Shown in pieces: positions 1 through 8,127 of a DNA stretch of 39,746 bases (the stretch's first letter is position 1; the number at the start of each line of letters is the position of its first letter). A model generated the notes under the pieces. The model worked only from the letters and a program-made list of their open reading frames with translations, did not search any database and had not been told where the DNA came from. This DNA is from Blastocladiella britannica (Eukaryota > Blastocladiomycota > Blastocladiomycetes > Blastocladiales > Blastocladiaceae). Location of the stretch: contig MU624622.1 in NCBI GenBank assembly GCA_025349905.2, forward strand, positions 1 to 39,746, given 5' to 3'. Made by a program: the position numbers and the translations under genes.

Positions 1-1954
1 AAAAAAGTACCATCTCGTCAGCCATGATCGACGACTGGTTGCGCAGCCAGCAGTGCACGAGCCAGCTGACGCCCTCGAGCTGGTACTCGCGCAGCCGGTT
101 CCCGTTCTTGAACTCGGGGCTTTCCTTGTACGGCACCCATGCGTCCACGGATGGGCGCATGATCGGGCGGCTCATGTACGCGCGCTTGAAGTTATCCACG
201 GCGCGGCGCGCAACGAACGCGTCCACAATCTCCTTGTCCCACTCCTCGCAGTCCTCACGCCGCTCCCACGTGGCCTGGTCGTACGGCAAATTGTCCCACT
301 TGACCAAATAGTACACGTCAGTCTCGGCGCCCGCGTGCGAAGCCACCTCGCCCTCGTCGAGAATGCGGTCAAGGCGCAGGTACGACGGATTAAATCCCTC
401 GTCACCCCATGCCACCGACGCGGCGGTATCGCGGTCGCCGCCATTGTCGCGCTTGTTGAGGAACCGACGAATGCGCTGCAAGCCATGGGACGAGGCCGTG
501 ATCACTGACGCCGGTACCCATTCGCGGTGCTGGTACGACAGGTTCTTGTACTTGACCAGGAACTCGAACGCGGCCGGATCCGACGACTCGCCGACTGCCT
601 GTGCCACCGGAGCTGCGCCATCAGTTTCGGCCGCAGGCAGAGGCCGGTGCGCCAGAATCGTTTCGACCTGCTTGGGCTCAAAGAACGCAAATGGAATGTG
701 CACCGCGTCGTACGAGACTTTCCACGACGTGCCGCGTGGGAATGCGGTCCCAACTGCGCCAGGGGGGATCGGTGGGAACAGCGTGTGAGCGTGCGTGAGG
801 CCGTCCACGTCGGCGGCCAGGACGGGGCCGCCGTACGCGGTGTTGCCGTCGTCGTCGTCGTCGTCGTCTGTCGCGTCGTTCCCGTGCATGAGCGCAGCGT
901 CATCGTCATCGTCGTCGTCGTAGTCTTCGTTGACCACGCGGCGCGCGGCGCCAGCAGCCGATCCGGCCGACGTGCGCTGCCGCTTGGACGGCGGCGGGCC
1001 CGCGTCCGCGCGCTTGGTGGAACCCGGCCGCCGCCCCGCGCCGCGCCGTGCACCGCCGCGACCCCCGCGGCCCCGAACTGCTCCTTTGGTGCTTCCGCCG
1101 CGTCCGCCGCGAGCAGCACCAGCGCCGGTGGCGGCAGCGGGCCGACGCGGGTTGTAGTCGACCACGTCGACGTCCATGCGATCCACGTCGCCGCCCAGCC
1201 GCGAGTCGTCGTCGTCATCCTCCTCCTCGTCAAGCTCGGCGTCCGCAAACCCAGCAGCGCTGTCGGTCCCCATCGACGCGCCGCCATTCCCACCGGCCCA
1301 GCTATCGAAATCATCGTCGTCGTCGTCCTCGTCATGCTCGACGTACGCTGAGCGCGCGACTTGCGCCGACTGACGCGTCGACCGCCGCGACCCGCCCATT
1401 ACCGGAGGCGCAGCTGGTAGGGGAAGCGGTGCCTGGTACTGGTGCAGGTGTTGCTGCTGCAGTTGTTGCTGCAGGTGCGACTGCAGTTGCTGCTGCTGCT
1501 GCGCCGGGAGCGGTGGCGGAGGCATGGCGGCCACTGCCGGTAGGGATGGAACGTTGGCATTGTAATTGCGGACGCGGACGCGACGTACCGCACCAGCACC
1601 AGCATCGTCGGCGGTAACGACAGCGGCTTCGTGGTCCGAGAGCGACGAGTCGGACGCGGCGATCGTGTGTGCGGCGGACCGGCCCGACCGGCGCGGCGGC
1701 CCAACCGTGGTCGTGGGTATGCGCACGATGGCAGCGGTGGTGGCAGTGGCATATTCGGGATCGTCGTTGCTTTCGGTCGCGTCGGCATCGTCGTCCTCGT
1801 CCTCGTCGTCTGAAAGAGCTCGGCGACGACGACGACGCGTCCCGGATGCGGAAAGCGCGTCGGCGGCAGCAGTTGGGGTAGTGGTGGTGGTGGTGGCGGC
1901 GGTGGCTCGGCGAGGTCGGCCGGCCATGGCTGCGGGCAAGTGCGATCCGTCCAT
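1..1954 (-). CDS. CHD-family chromatin remodeller, Kismet/CHD6-9-like, 5' part only
   Basis: The visible exon 1 runs from ATG at 1954 to a GTAC donor at position 10 and encodes 648 residues. The first ~390 residues are disordered: basic and acidic runs (SDDEDEDDD near 43), a glutamine-rich tract (QQQQQLQSHLQQQLQQQ), an RGG-rich stretch and two poly-Asp runs. Two chromodomains follow, with FEFLVKYKNLSYQHREW at about 460 and VYYLVKWDNLPYDQATWE at about 545. The exon ends in the start of a SNF2 ATPase, LREYQLEGVSWL then IMADEM, and is cut by an intron just before the Walker A GxGKT. The linker phrases FNPSYLRLDRIL and SPEFKNGNRLREYQLEG are closest to the animal CHD6-9/Kismet subgroup as I know it, rather than CHD1 or Mi-2. 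CHD enzymes slide nucleosomes using ATP. The helicase core and C-terminus lie outside the window. An in-frame TAA sits upstream of the chosen ATG; a second ATG nine codons later is an alternative. Confidence 0.9.
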   Translation of the reverse strand, partial: MDGSHLPAAMAGRPRRATAATTTTTTPTAAADALSASGTRRRRRRALSDDEDEDDDADATESNDDPEYATATTAAIVRIPTTTVGPPRRSGRSAAHTIAASDSSLSDHEAAVVTADDAGAGAVRRVRVRNYNANVPSLPAVAAMPPPPLPAQQQQQLQSHLQQQLQQQHLHQYQAPLPLPAAPPVMGGSRRSTRQSAQVARSAYVEHDEDDDDDDFDSWAGGNGGASMGTDSAAGFADAELDEEEDDDDDSRLGGDVDRMDVDVVDYNPRRPAAATGAGAARGGRGGSTKGAVRGRGGRGGARRGAGRRPGSTKRADAGPPPSKRQRTSAGSAAGAARRVVNEDYDDDDDDDAALMHGNDATDDDDDDDGNTAYGGPVLAADVDGLTHAHTLFPPIPPGAVGTAFPRGTSWKVSYDAVHIPFAFFEPKQVETILAHRPLPAAETDGAAPVAQAVGESSDPAAFEFLVKYKNLSYQHREWVPASVITASSHGLQRIRRFLNKRDNGGDRDTAASVAWGDEGFNPSYLRLDRILDEGEVASHAGAETDVYYLVKWDNLPYDQATWERREDCEEWDKEIVDAFVARRAVDNFKRAYMSRPIMRPSVDAWVPYKESPEFKNGNRLREYQLEGVSWLVHCWLRNQSSIMADEMVLF

Positions 1955-2661
1955 ATTGTTGTTTATGCGGCTCGTGGTCGGCGTGGTTGGTATAGTTCTT
2001 GATTACGTGTTGTTGAAGGAAACCGTGTGTCCTCGTTGTCCTGGTCGGGACCGTCCGTCGCACTGGGCAAGTTAATGCTGGCGCTTACTGCGAGTTTTTT
2101 CTTTCTTTTCTCTGACCGCTTTCCCGATGTTTCTATTTGATTATTGGAGGTCAGTACGAGCAGGATCAGCGTGTCCGGTAGAAGTGCGGTTGCTATTGTC
2201 GTCATCGTCACTCTCGTTGCCCTTCTGGTCCGACCCGACCCCTGTCCTCCTCATCCTGATTCGCCTGCAGCCAAGGCCAAAACAGCCAATGGACGCGCAT
2301 ACAAAGACAGAGAGAAGGAGAAAAGAGAGCAGAGTAGACCCATCAGGCACGAGTCGGAAAGTGATAAGAAAAGGGACGAGGACGTGGGACGTGGGACGAG
2401 GACGACGAGCCACTGTCCGAGAATAAAAAAAAAAGTAAAAGGCGAACGCACGGTCAGAGTCCGAGATGAGGAAATAGATGAAGGGTTGGGAGAAGTGGGA
2501 GAGCGCCGCCGTTCCCGTCCCGCCTTGTCAGTCGCCTGCCAACACATTAGTTGTTCGTTCGCCGGGCGTTTGCTGTTGTTGCTGTTGTTGCCCGAGCTTT
2601 TCGTTTCGCTTTTTTCTTCAGCACACCGATCCTCGCCAAGTACCTCACCCTATACCAACCA
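1955..2661. promoter_or_regulatory. Divergent intergenic region between CHD and SVIP-like genes
   Basis: This is about 700 bp between two divergent starts. It contains purine-rich and T-rich stretches and a short tandem repeat of GTGGGAC/GACGAGG units near 2383-2405. An uninterrupted reading frame crosses it on the plus strand but has no recognisable domain. I see no clear TATA box and no RNA gene; the promoters of both neighbours presumably lie here. Confidence 0.4.
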
Positions 2662-3112
2662 ATGGGCAACTGTCTTGGTCGCACTGATTCTCACCCACCA
2701 GCAAAGGCCCAGCGTTTGGGAGGCCGTGATGTACCTGCACCTGCACCATCTACTGCTCCCATCGCCATGACCCCTTTATCGTCTCCACCGCCACCACCAT
2801 CGCCTCCAGCCGCAATCCCTGCAACAAAAACAACAACACCCGCAGATGCCGCTGCCATGCGCCAAGCGCGTGCCGAGGCGGCCGAGCGCCGAGCTGCCCA
2901 GGTATACTGCTTCTTATCCATTTACTTGTTTTCCTCTTGACCTCACTAATCGCCCATTACAAAAGGAAAAATCCCGCGGCGTCCAGGGCTCTGGCGGCGC
3001 CATAGCTGCTCGATTGGAGCAAGAACGCCAGCTGAGCGACCGAGACCTGTTACGTGCACGCGAAGCCGGGACAACCAGCACGACCGGCCTCAGCTGGGTC
3101 GTGGACGCGTAA
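2662..3112 (+). CDS. SVIP: SVIP-like small p97/VCP-interacting protein
   Basis: Two exons, 2662-2901 and 2966-3112, are joined in phase 0 by a 64-nt intron (GTATAC donor, CTAAT branch-like site, AAAAG acceptor) and give 128 residues. The protein starts MGNCLGR: Gly2 fits N-myristoylation and Cys4 palmitoylation, so it is probably anchored to a membrane. A Pro/Ala-rich linker follows. A VCP-interacting motif (VIM) spans the splice, RQARAEAAERRAAQ then EKSRGVQ, and the end GLSWVVDA resembles the GLRWTVS end of animal SVIP. In animals SVIP binds the p97 N-domain and inhibits ER-associated degradation. The VIM, the lipidated start and the C-terminal tail together support the call, but animal SVIP is about 77 residues, so the linker is an expansion. 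Its convergent neighbour 70 bp away is EDEM, an ERAD lectin/mannosidase. Another lipidated VIM protein is possible. Confidence 0.65.
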
Positions 3113-3182
3113 CGCATTCCGTTCCGCCGCAACCTTTCCATCCCATAATAGAAGTTTCCATTTTTTTTTGAGTTGAGCGAGT

Positions 3183-5684
3183 CTAAAAGACGCGTCGCCG
3201 CATGTGCCCCCAGTCGCCGATCCAGAGCGTGCCGAGCCCTCCGGGCGGTGCCAGCGAGTACAGTCCGCGCGCGATCCGGGCCTCGCGCGCATCGCACATC
3301 TGGTCGGTCCATGGGACTCGCCGCTTCTCGCGCGCCCACCGCGACTCTAACGCGTGGGAGGGTTTTTTCTGGGCACGCCTCCGCGGTGGTGGTACCGTAA
3401 CACGGTCGTCGCCGCGCGCCAAGACTTGCCATAGCAGTTCCCGCAACCGTGCCCCTGCCGAAGATGACGCTCCGGGACGAGGTTGTCCATCCGCAGCCAC
3501 CGATCCATGCGTGGCGGCCGACTTGAGCCCCTCAACCGCGGCGGTGGCTGGTGGCGATGCGGCGGCGCGTCGCGACGGGTCGATCCGGGCCAGCCAGTTG
3601 CCGTGTCGCGAGTTCACCAGCACAGGTAACGGGTGCGCTTCGGTGGTGAACACGTACTCAGGCCGGTTGTACTCGTTGTCCGGGTCAAACAGCAGGTACA
3701 GGTACTTCAGGGTTTCGGACAAGAAGAACGATTCTTGTCGCGGTAAAAGCTCCATGGTAGTCACGTCGCGGATCCCGGCGTACCCGCATTCGGTGATGGT
3801 CCTTTTCAATCATTTGGATCGATGAGCTGCATCTCCTTAAATAACGAGGGATCATGACGTACCAGTCGTACATGCGCAGAGTAAAGTCCAGCCCGGCCTC
3901 AAACATCCCGGGATCCTTGGTGGCCTGGTACACGGCCAGCATGGATTCGACCAGCTCGGGCCGCTGCGGCCAGTCTTTGTGGGACGTGTACGTCCAGTCG
4001 CCGACGCCCACCAGTTCGGGAAAGAAGGGCACGTACGACATGAGCTCGCACATGCGCTCCATCATTTGCGTCCCCCTGTACACGTCGCCGGCAAGCACTT
4101 GCATCCCCGACCAGAAAGCTTGCAGCGACGCAAAGGTCGCGGATTCGGGGTACCCGTTTTGCATCATCACCAGCTAGGGTACCATGTCTGTTAGTATGGC
4201 CTCTAAGTACAAAATGAATGTGGATACGTACAATGTGCCAGTGGTTAAAAGACGCATGTCGCTCCACCGCCTCGTACGACTGCACAAACAATTCGTAGTA
4301 GTCCGGATCGTGAAAGACAATCCAGGCCTTTAAAAAGTACTCGTACATCGAGTCCAGGGACCCGGCGATTCCTGATGCCTAATGAGTTCATGTGAGCGAT
4401 TAAGTACAAGAAAAAAAAAAATTGGACTGGACCAAATAAAATACCTTGCTGGTCCACTCGCCCGTTTCGCTATCGAGATGGTTCCCAACCAGATCCAGGT
4501 CGGATCGTAGTGCCCACACTTGCTGAGCGGCTCGCTTAGCTGCGAGCTGCAAATCATTTTAGTGGTTAATTGCGACGATCCACGTAACATATAAAAGAAA
4601 CGTACTGCGTACTTGGGATTTCCAGTAAGATGCGAGAGATACCCGAACTCCAAGCTCAGACTCGTTGCGCAGGCAGTACACACGACAGGTGTCTCGTCGG
4701 GAGGCACGCCGTGTCGCAAGTTGACGGTTCCAAATGGAATCCCGGATGGGGCGTTGAATGCGGGCATCAGACGGTTTCCGAGATCGATCGCCAGGTCCAA
4801 TAGCTTTCCTTTATATGTCACGAGCGACTTTTGGGCAATCAAGTGCGTTGACAGCAGTCCTCTACATACAATTATCTCAGGGAATGAGCATTACAAGTCG
4901 GGACAGAATCAGCAATGAGCTAAACGGCACCCAAGGATCCGAATGTTCGTCTCAAACAGCGACACATTGCCCTTTCCGGCAATGCCAATGGTCGGTATTT
5001 GCTCAATCAGTTGGACGGCATGCGCAAATTCCCTCCACTCGCCCATGATCTGTGCATTTCAATTGTGTTTAAGCCGTGCTGGTCCACAGAGAGGTAAAGG
5101 TCAGCGTACGGCTAGTGTATCGGCGGAATCTATCAGGGTCAACTGGTAGTCGCCCTGCGCCGGCTGGCCCTGGCAGAGCACGGGATCCAGCTCGTCTTCT
5201 GGGTACCCATAGTCCAGGTACCCGTAGTATCCATGCATGAACATGTCGCGAACCAGCCCTCTATTCCCTCAATAAAAACCAATAAGCTGGCGCCAGCACC
5301 CTGCAACAAAATAAAAGAGATAATGAACCGAGCAGCAGTCAAATTGACAGGTCCAGTGCCGTCGTTCGTGTGGTAAGGCGCAGTGGACGATCGCGCTCGA
5401 AACACGCCCTCGGGCTCATTATGGCGCGTGGCGCGTGCTTGCGCGGCAACGTGCGCGGTACTGAACGCGCGGTGCCGCCGCGTCTCGTTGGAGTGCGGGA
5501 ACCGCGGAACGGGCGGTGGCCGCTGCTGTGGCTGCTGCTTCTGCAAGAGAGCTGCCAAACCATCAGTGGCTGCGGCACCAGCATGGCGCTGCGACGACGG
5601 CGATTTGGCTGCTGCTGCCGTAACAACCACGACGACAAGGGACGACGCGACCAGCGCAACCAATACGCGCGCAGCGAGAATCAT
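3183..5684 (-). CDS. EDEM: EDEM/Htm1-type GH47 alpha-mannosidase-like protein of ERAD
   Basis: Eight exons (5684-5329, 5260-5110, 5049-4931, 4861-4606, 4546-4445, 4378-4232, 4173-3863, 3801-3183) close in frame to about 686 residues. An N-terminal signal peptide (MILAARVLVALVASS) leads into a Gln/Pro-rich spacer. The GH47 fold then begins at GLVRDMFMHGYYGYLDYGYP and continues through LTLIDSADTL, FETNIRILGGLLSTHL and ESFFLSETLKYLYLLFD to VFTTEAHPLPV. These are EDEM-family landmarks; EDEM proteins trim or recognise mannose on misfolded glycoproteins in the ER lumen and send them to ERAD. The C-terminal ~200 residues are variable. The exon 1-2 join uses a GTTC donor and a 68-nt intron and is the least certain boundary. 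An in-frame ATG at 5723 would add 13 residues and overlap the upstream HAUS6-like stop. The last exon ends 70 bp from the convergent SVIP-like stop. Confidence 0.9.
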
Positions 5685-5719
5685 TTTATTTTTCGTGAGC
5701 CAGAAAGAGAGAGAGAGAT

Positions 5720-8020
5720 TCATTCGCCCTCAAACAGTAGGATGCCCAGATCCAGCGTCGCGTGTCGCAGATCCTCGACCGCTCCGTCTCCGACCATGGC
5801 GTCCAAGTCCACCGACACGTCCGCGGCTGCCATCGCGTACTCGTCACTCTTCTGTCCTCGTCTTGTTGGTCGAGCGTCGACTTGTTTAGTGTGAACGACC
5901 GACGACCCTCCTCCGGTCAAGATCTCACGCACCGCCGGCGAAAGGCCCGGCGACCGCAACGCCCGGGCGATCGAGTCGCGCCGCGTCCTCTCCGATACCA
6001 CCGGCACCGTCGGCGGCGATGATGGTCCGCGAGCAGGAGTCGCCGGCATCATTGCCAGTGGTCCGTACTGTACAACTCCGTCCGCCATGATAGTGCCCGA
6101 CGCGTCCAGCATCGACTGCGCCATAGTCACTTCCTCCGTCACGTCTTCATCATCGGGCAGTGGCGATCCCGGACGCGTCCGTAGCGTGTACGACAGCCGT
6201 CGTGGCGGGCGTCGGTGGTGGCGTGAATGGCGCGGGCTCAGGGCAGCGCTGGGACCTGCGGTGGTGACGGTCGTCGTCACGGGCGAAAAGTCCATCGTGG
6301 ACGCCGCCAGACCCGAGTCGGCGGCCGAGATCGGCGAGATCACCCAGTGCAAGGCGGGCGGCGGCGGCGGCGGTGGCGGCAGTCCATGACTGGAGGCCGC
6401 CACACGTCTGCGACCGCTGCCGCTGATACGCGACCGCTTGGGTTGGTCCCACGGCAGCGGCAAGAGCGGCGCTGATCGGCCGTCGCCGCTGACGCGCAGC
6501 ACCGAGAGGCGCGGGGCTTGATGAATAGGGCGACCTCCAACTTCAGTTGCTGAGGCAGGATGTAGCGGGCGCTTGAAATGAGGTGGTGGCGGTGAGAGCC
6601 GGTCCGCAGCAGAGTCCTCGGACCGCCGGCGCTTACGCTGCTGCTGCTGCTGTTGCTGCGAGGGAAGAGGGAGAAGAGCGTCATTGTCGCAATACAGTAA
6701 TGGCGGCGGTGGTGGCGGTGGCGGTGGAGACAAGTGATCAGTCGGGCACCAGAGCATCACCGGCCGCCGGTTTTGCAGTGACGGAGTCGGCAGGATCACA
6801 AGGGGCCGGATCGATCGTGCCGCCCAGGCCGAGGCAGCTCTTGGTGGTGGCGGCAGCGGCACGCACGACTGCATTGCAGCAAGGGCGGCGCGCCGGTCCC
6901 GCACCGCCGCTTCGAGGTCAGCGGAACGGGCGGCAACCAGCGCGGCCGTATCGGCGATGTCGGCGCGATACCGCTCCAGGTCGGATCCAGACACAGCCAC
7001 TGCGCCGCTAGCGTTTTGCTGTTGCTCACGCAGTGCCGCCTCAGTTTCGGTCGCCACCGCCGTCCAGTCCAATTGCCGTTGCGGTTGCTGTGGTGGTAGA
7101 CGAACGCCCGAAATCACCGCACGGTCAGTGCGACCATCGAGCGCGGCCGTGACCAGCTCGCGCGCGCGGGTCCACGGGACCGTGGCAATCGACGCGGTGG
7201 CCGCAGCCAAGCGCCGGTGCATGTCCGCCACATGCTCGCGAATGACCGACGTTGGCGGCATTGCATCGTGGTCATCAGAGTGAAGCTGTGCCGCGAACTC
7301 TGTCACTCGCGCAGCAGCACGGTCAATCTCGGCCGCCACGTCCGCGGCCAGGGAGTGCGCGGCGCGCGTGTTGGCGGCCGATCCTTCCAGTACGCGCGCG
7401 TACGATTCGGCGGCATCGGCGGCCAGGGATTCCAAGGCACTGCTGGTGCTTTCATCCGCCGATAGCACGGTCGTTAAAGCCGTGTCGGCGGCCCGATCTA
7501 GTGCTCGTAGCCGCACGCGCACCGCCGCAGCCGACAGCGCCAGCAATATATCGACAAATCGCCCGCCACGCGCCTCGTCCAGCACCGACTTGCGTAGGTA
7601 AGGAACCAGCCATCCCAGGTGTGGCTTGATCGCGTCCAGCTGCGCGTGCACTGCGGCCCGAAAGTCGCGGCGGGCCGGGACTGAGCCGGCGGCGGCAGCG
7701 GTGACGGTGGTAGCGGGTAAGGCGGTTGCGGCGGTAACGGGGTCGACTGCATTCAGTAAGAAGGCCAGGATCGGGTCGGAGAGACGCGCATTGGCGGTGA
7801 CCAAGAACGTGGTCGGGGTCAAGGATGAGAGGAGCGATGGGTCTAGGCGCAGAAGACGCAGGTTGGTGGCCAGGAGCGCGCTCTTGGTCGTTGTTGCAGT
7901 AGTGGTCGGTCCCTTTATGCGCTGGTCCAGTACTACTGGTGGTGGTGGTGGTTGTGGGGGCATTTTCATGAGGGACCAATCGAGCACACACAAGGGCAAC
8001 CAAGCCAGGGCGACGATCAA
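5720..8020 (-). CDS. HAUS6: HAUS6-like augmin subunit (tentative)
   Basis: One intronless frame of 766 residues. Residues ~45-190 form a helical domain with the pattern LLATNLRLLRLDPSLL, then FLVTANARLSDPILAFLLNA, and VPYLRKSVLDEARGGRFVDI followed by LLALSAAAVRVRLRA. This resembles the N-terminal domain of HAUS6/FAM29A, where a conserved fold ends in a GxxF(V/I) helix. Long alanine-rich helices, probably coiled coil, run to ~390. The C-terminal half is disordered, with several poly-Pro runs, a poly-Gln run next to KRKRRR (a nuclear signal candidate) and Ser/Thr-Pro sites. HAUS6 bridges augmin to gamma-tubulin ring complexes for microtubule branching in the spindle. The start could also be Met18 or Met20. 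The gene is divergent from SCAI (107 bp between starts). The assignment rests on remembered family pattern, so it is moderate; an unrelated coiled-coil protein remains possible. Confidence 0.55.
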   Translation of the reverse strand: MIVALAWLPLCVLDWSLMKMPPQPPPPPVVLDQRIKGPTTTATTTKSALLATNLRLLRLDPSLLSSLTPTTFLVTANARLSDPILAFLLNAVDPVTAATALPATTVTAAAAGSVPARRDFRAAVHAQLDAIKPHLGWLVPYLRKSVLDEARGGRFVDILLALSAAAVRVRLRALDRAADTALTTVLSADESTSSALESLAADAAESYARVLEGSAANTRAAHSLAADVAAEIDRAAARVTEFAAQLHSDDHDAMPPTSVIREHVADMHRRLAAATASIATVPWTRARELVTAALDGRTDRAVISGVRLPPQQPQRQLDWTAVATETEAALREQQQNASGAVAVSGSDLERYRADIADTAALVAARSADLEAAVRDRRAALAAMQSCVPLPPPPRAASAWAARSIRPLVILPTPSLQNRRPVMLWCPTDHLSPPPPPPPPPLLYCDNDALLPLPSQQQQQQQRKRRRSEDSAADRLSPPPPHFKRPLHPASATEVGGRPIHQAPRLSVLRVSGDGRSAPLLPLPWDQPKRSRISGSGRRRVAASSHGLPPPPPPPPALHWVISPISAADSGLAASTMDFSPVTTTVTTAGPSAALSPRHSRHHRRPPRRLSYTLRTRPGSPLPDDEDVTEEVTMAQSMLDASGTIMADGVVQYGPLAMMPATPARGPSSPPTVPVVSERTRRDSIARALRSPGLSPAVREILTGGGSSVVHTKQVDARPTRRGQKSDEYAMAAADVSVDLDAMVGDGAVEDLRHATLDLGILLFEGE

Positions 8021-8127
8021 GTAAAATAGGACTAGGAGCGACGCGTCCGTCCGTCAGCGTTGGTGGTCGAGAGAGAGAATATCCTCTCCGCAGTGCAATT
8101 TTGCGACCAAAAATCAAACCAAGGGCC
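8021..8127. promoter_or_regulatory. Short bidirectional promoter, HAUS6-like / SCAI
   Basis: Only 107 bp separate the two divergent start codons. The stretch contains a GAGAGAGA tract (8070-8078). There is room for one shared nucleosome-free promoter. No TATA-like element is clear. Confidence 0.45.

Noticed and set aside
1332..2063. 243-codon minus-strand frame overlapping the CHD N-terminus
   Set aside because: It is a His/Arg-rich shadow; the overlapping frame reads poly-Asp, poly-Gln and then continues into the chromodomains.
2144..2770. 208-codon plus-strand frame ahead of and overlapping the SVIP-like gene
   Set aside because: No ATG at its start, Lys/Arg-rich low complexity, and it is out of frame with the better-supported SVIP-like exon.
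5301..5348. 48-nt intron with a good TTGTTGCAG acceptor in EDEM
   Set aside because: Using it puts a TGA in frame before the GH47 start; the 5328-5261 intron keeps the frame.
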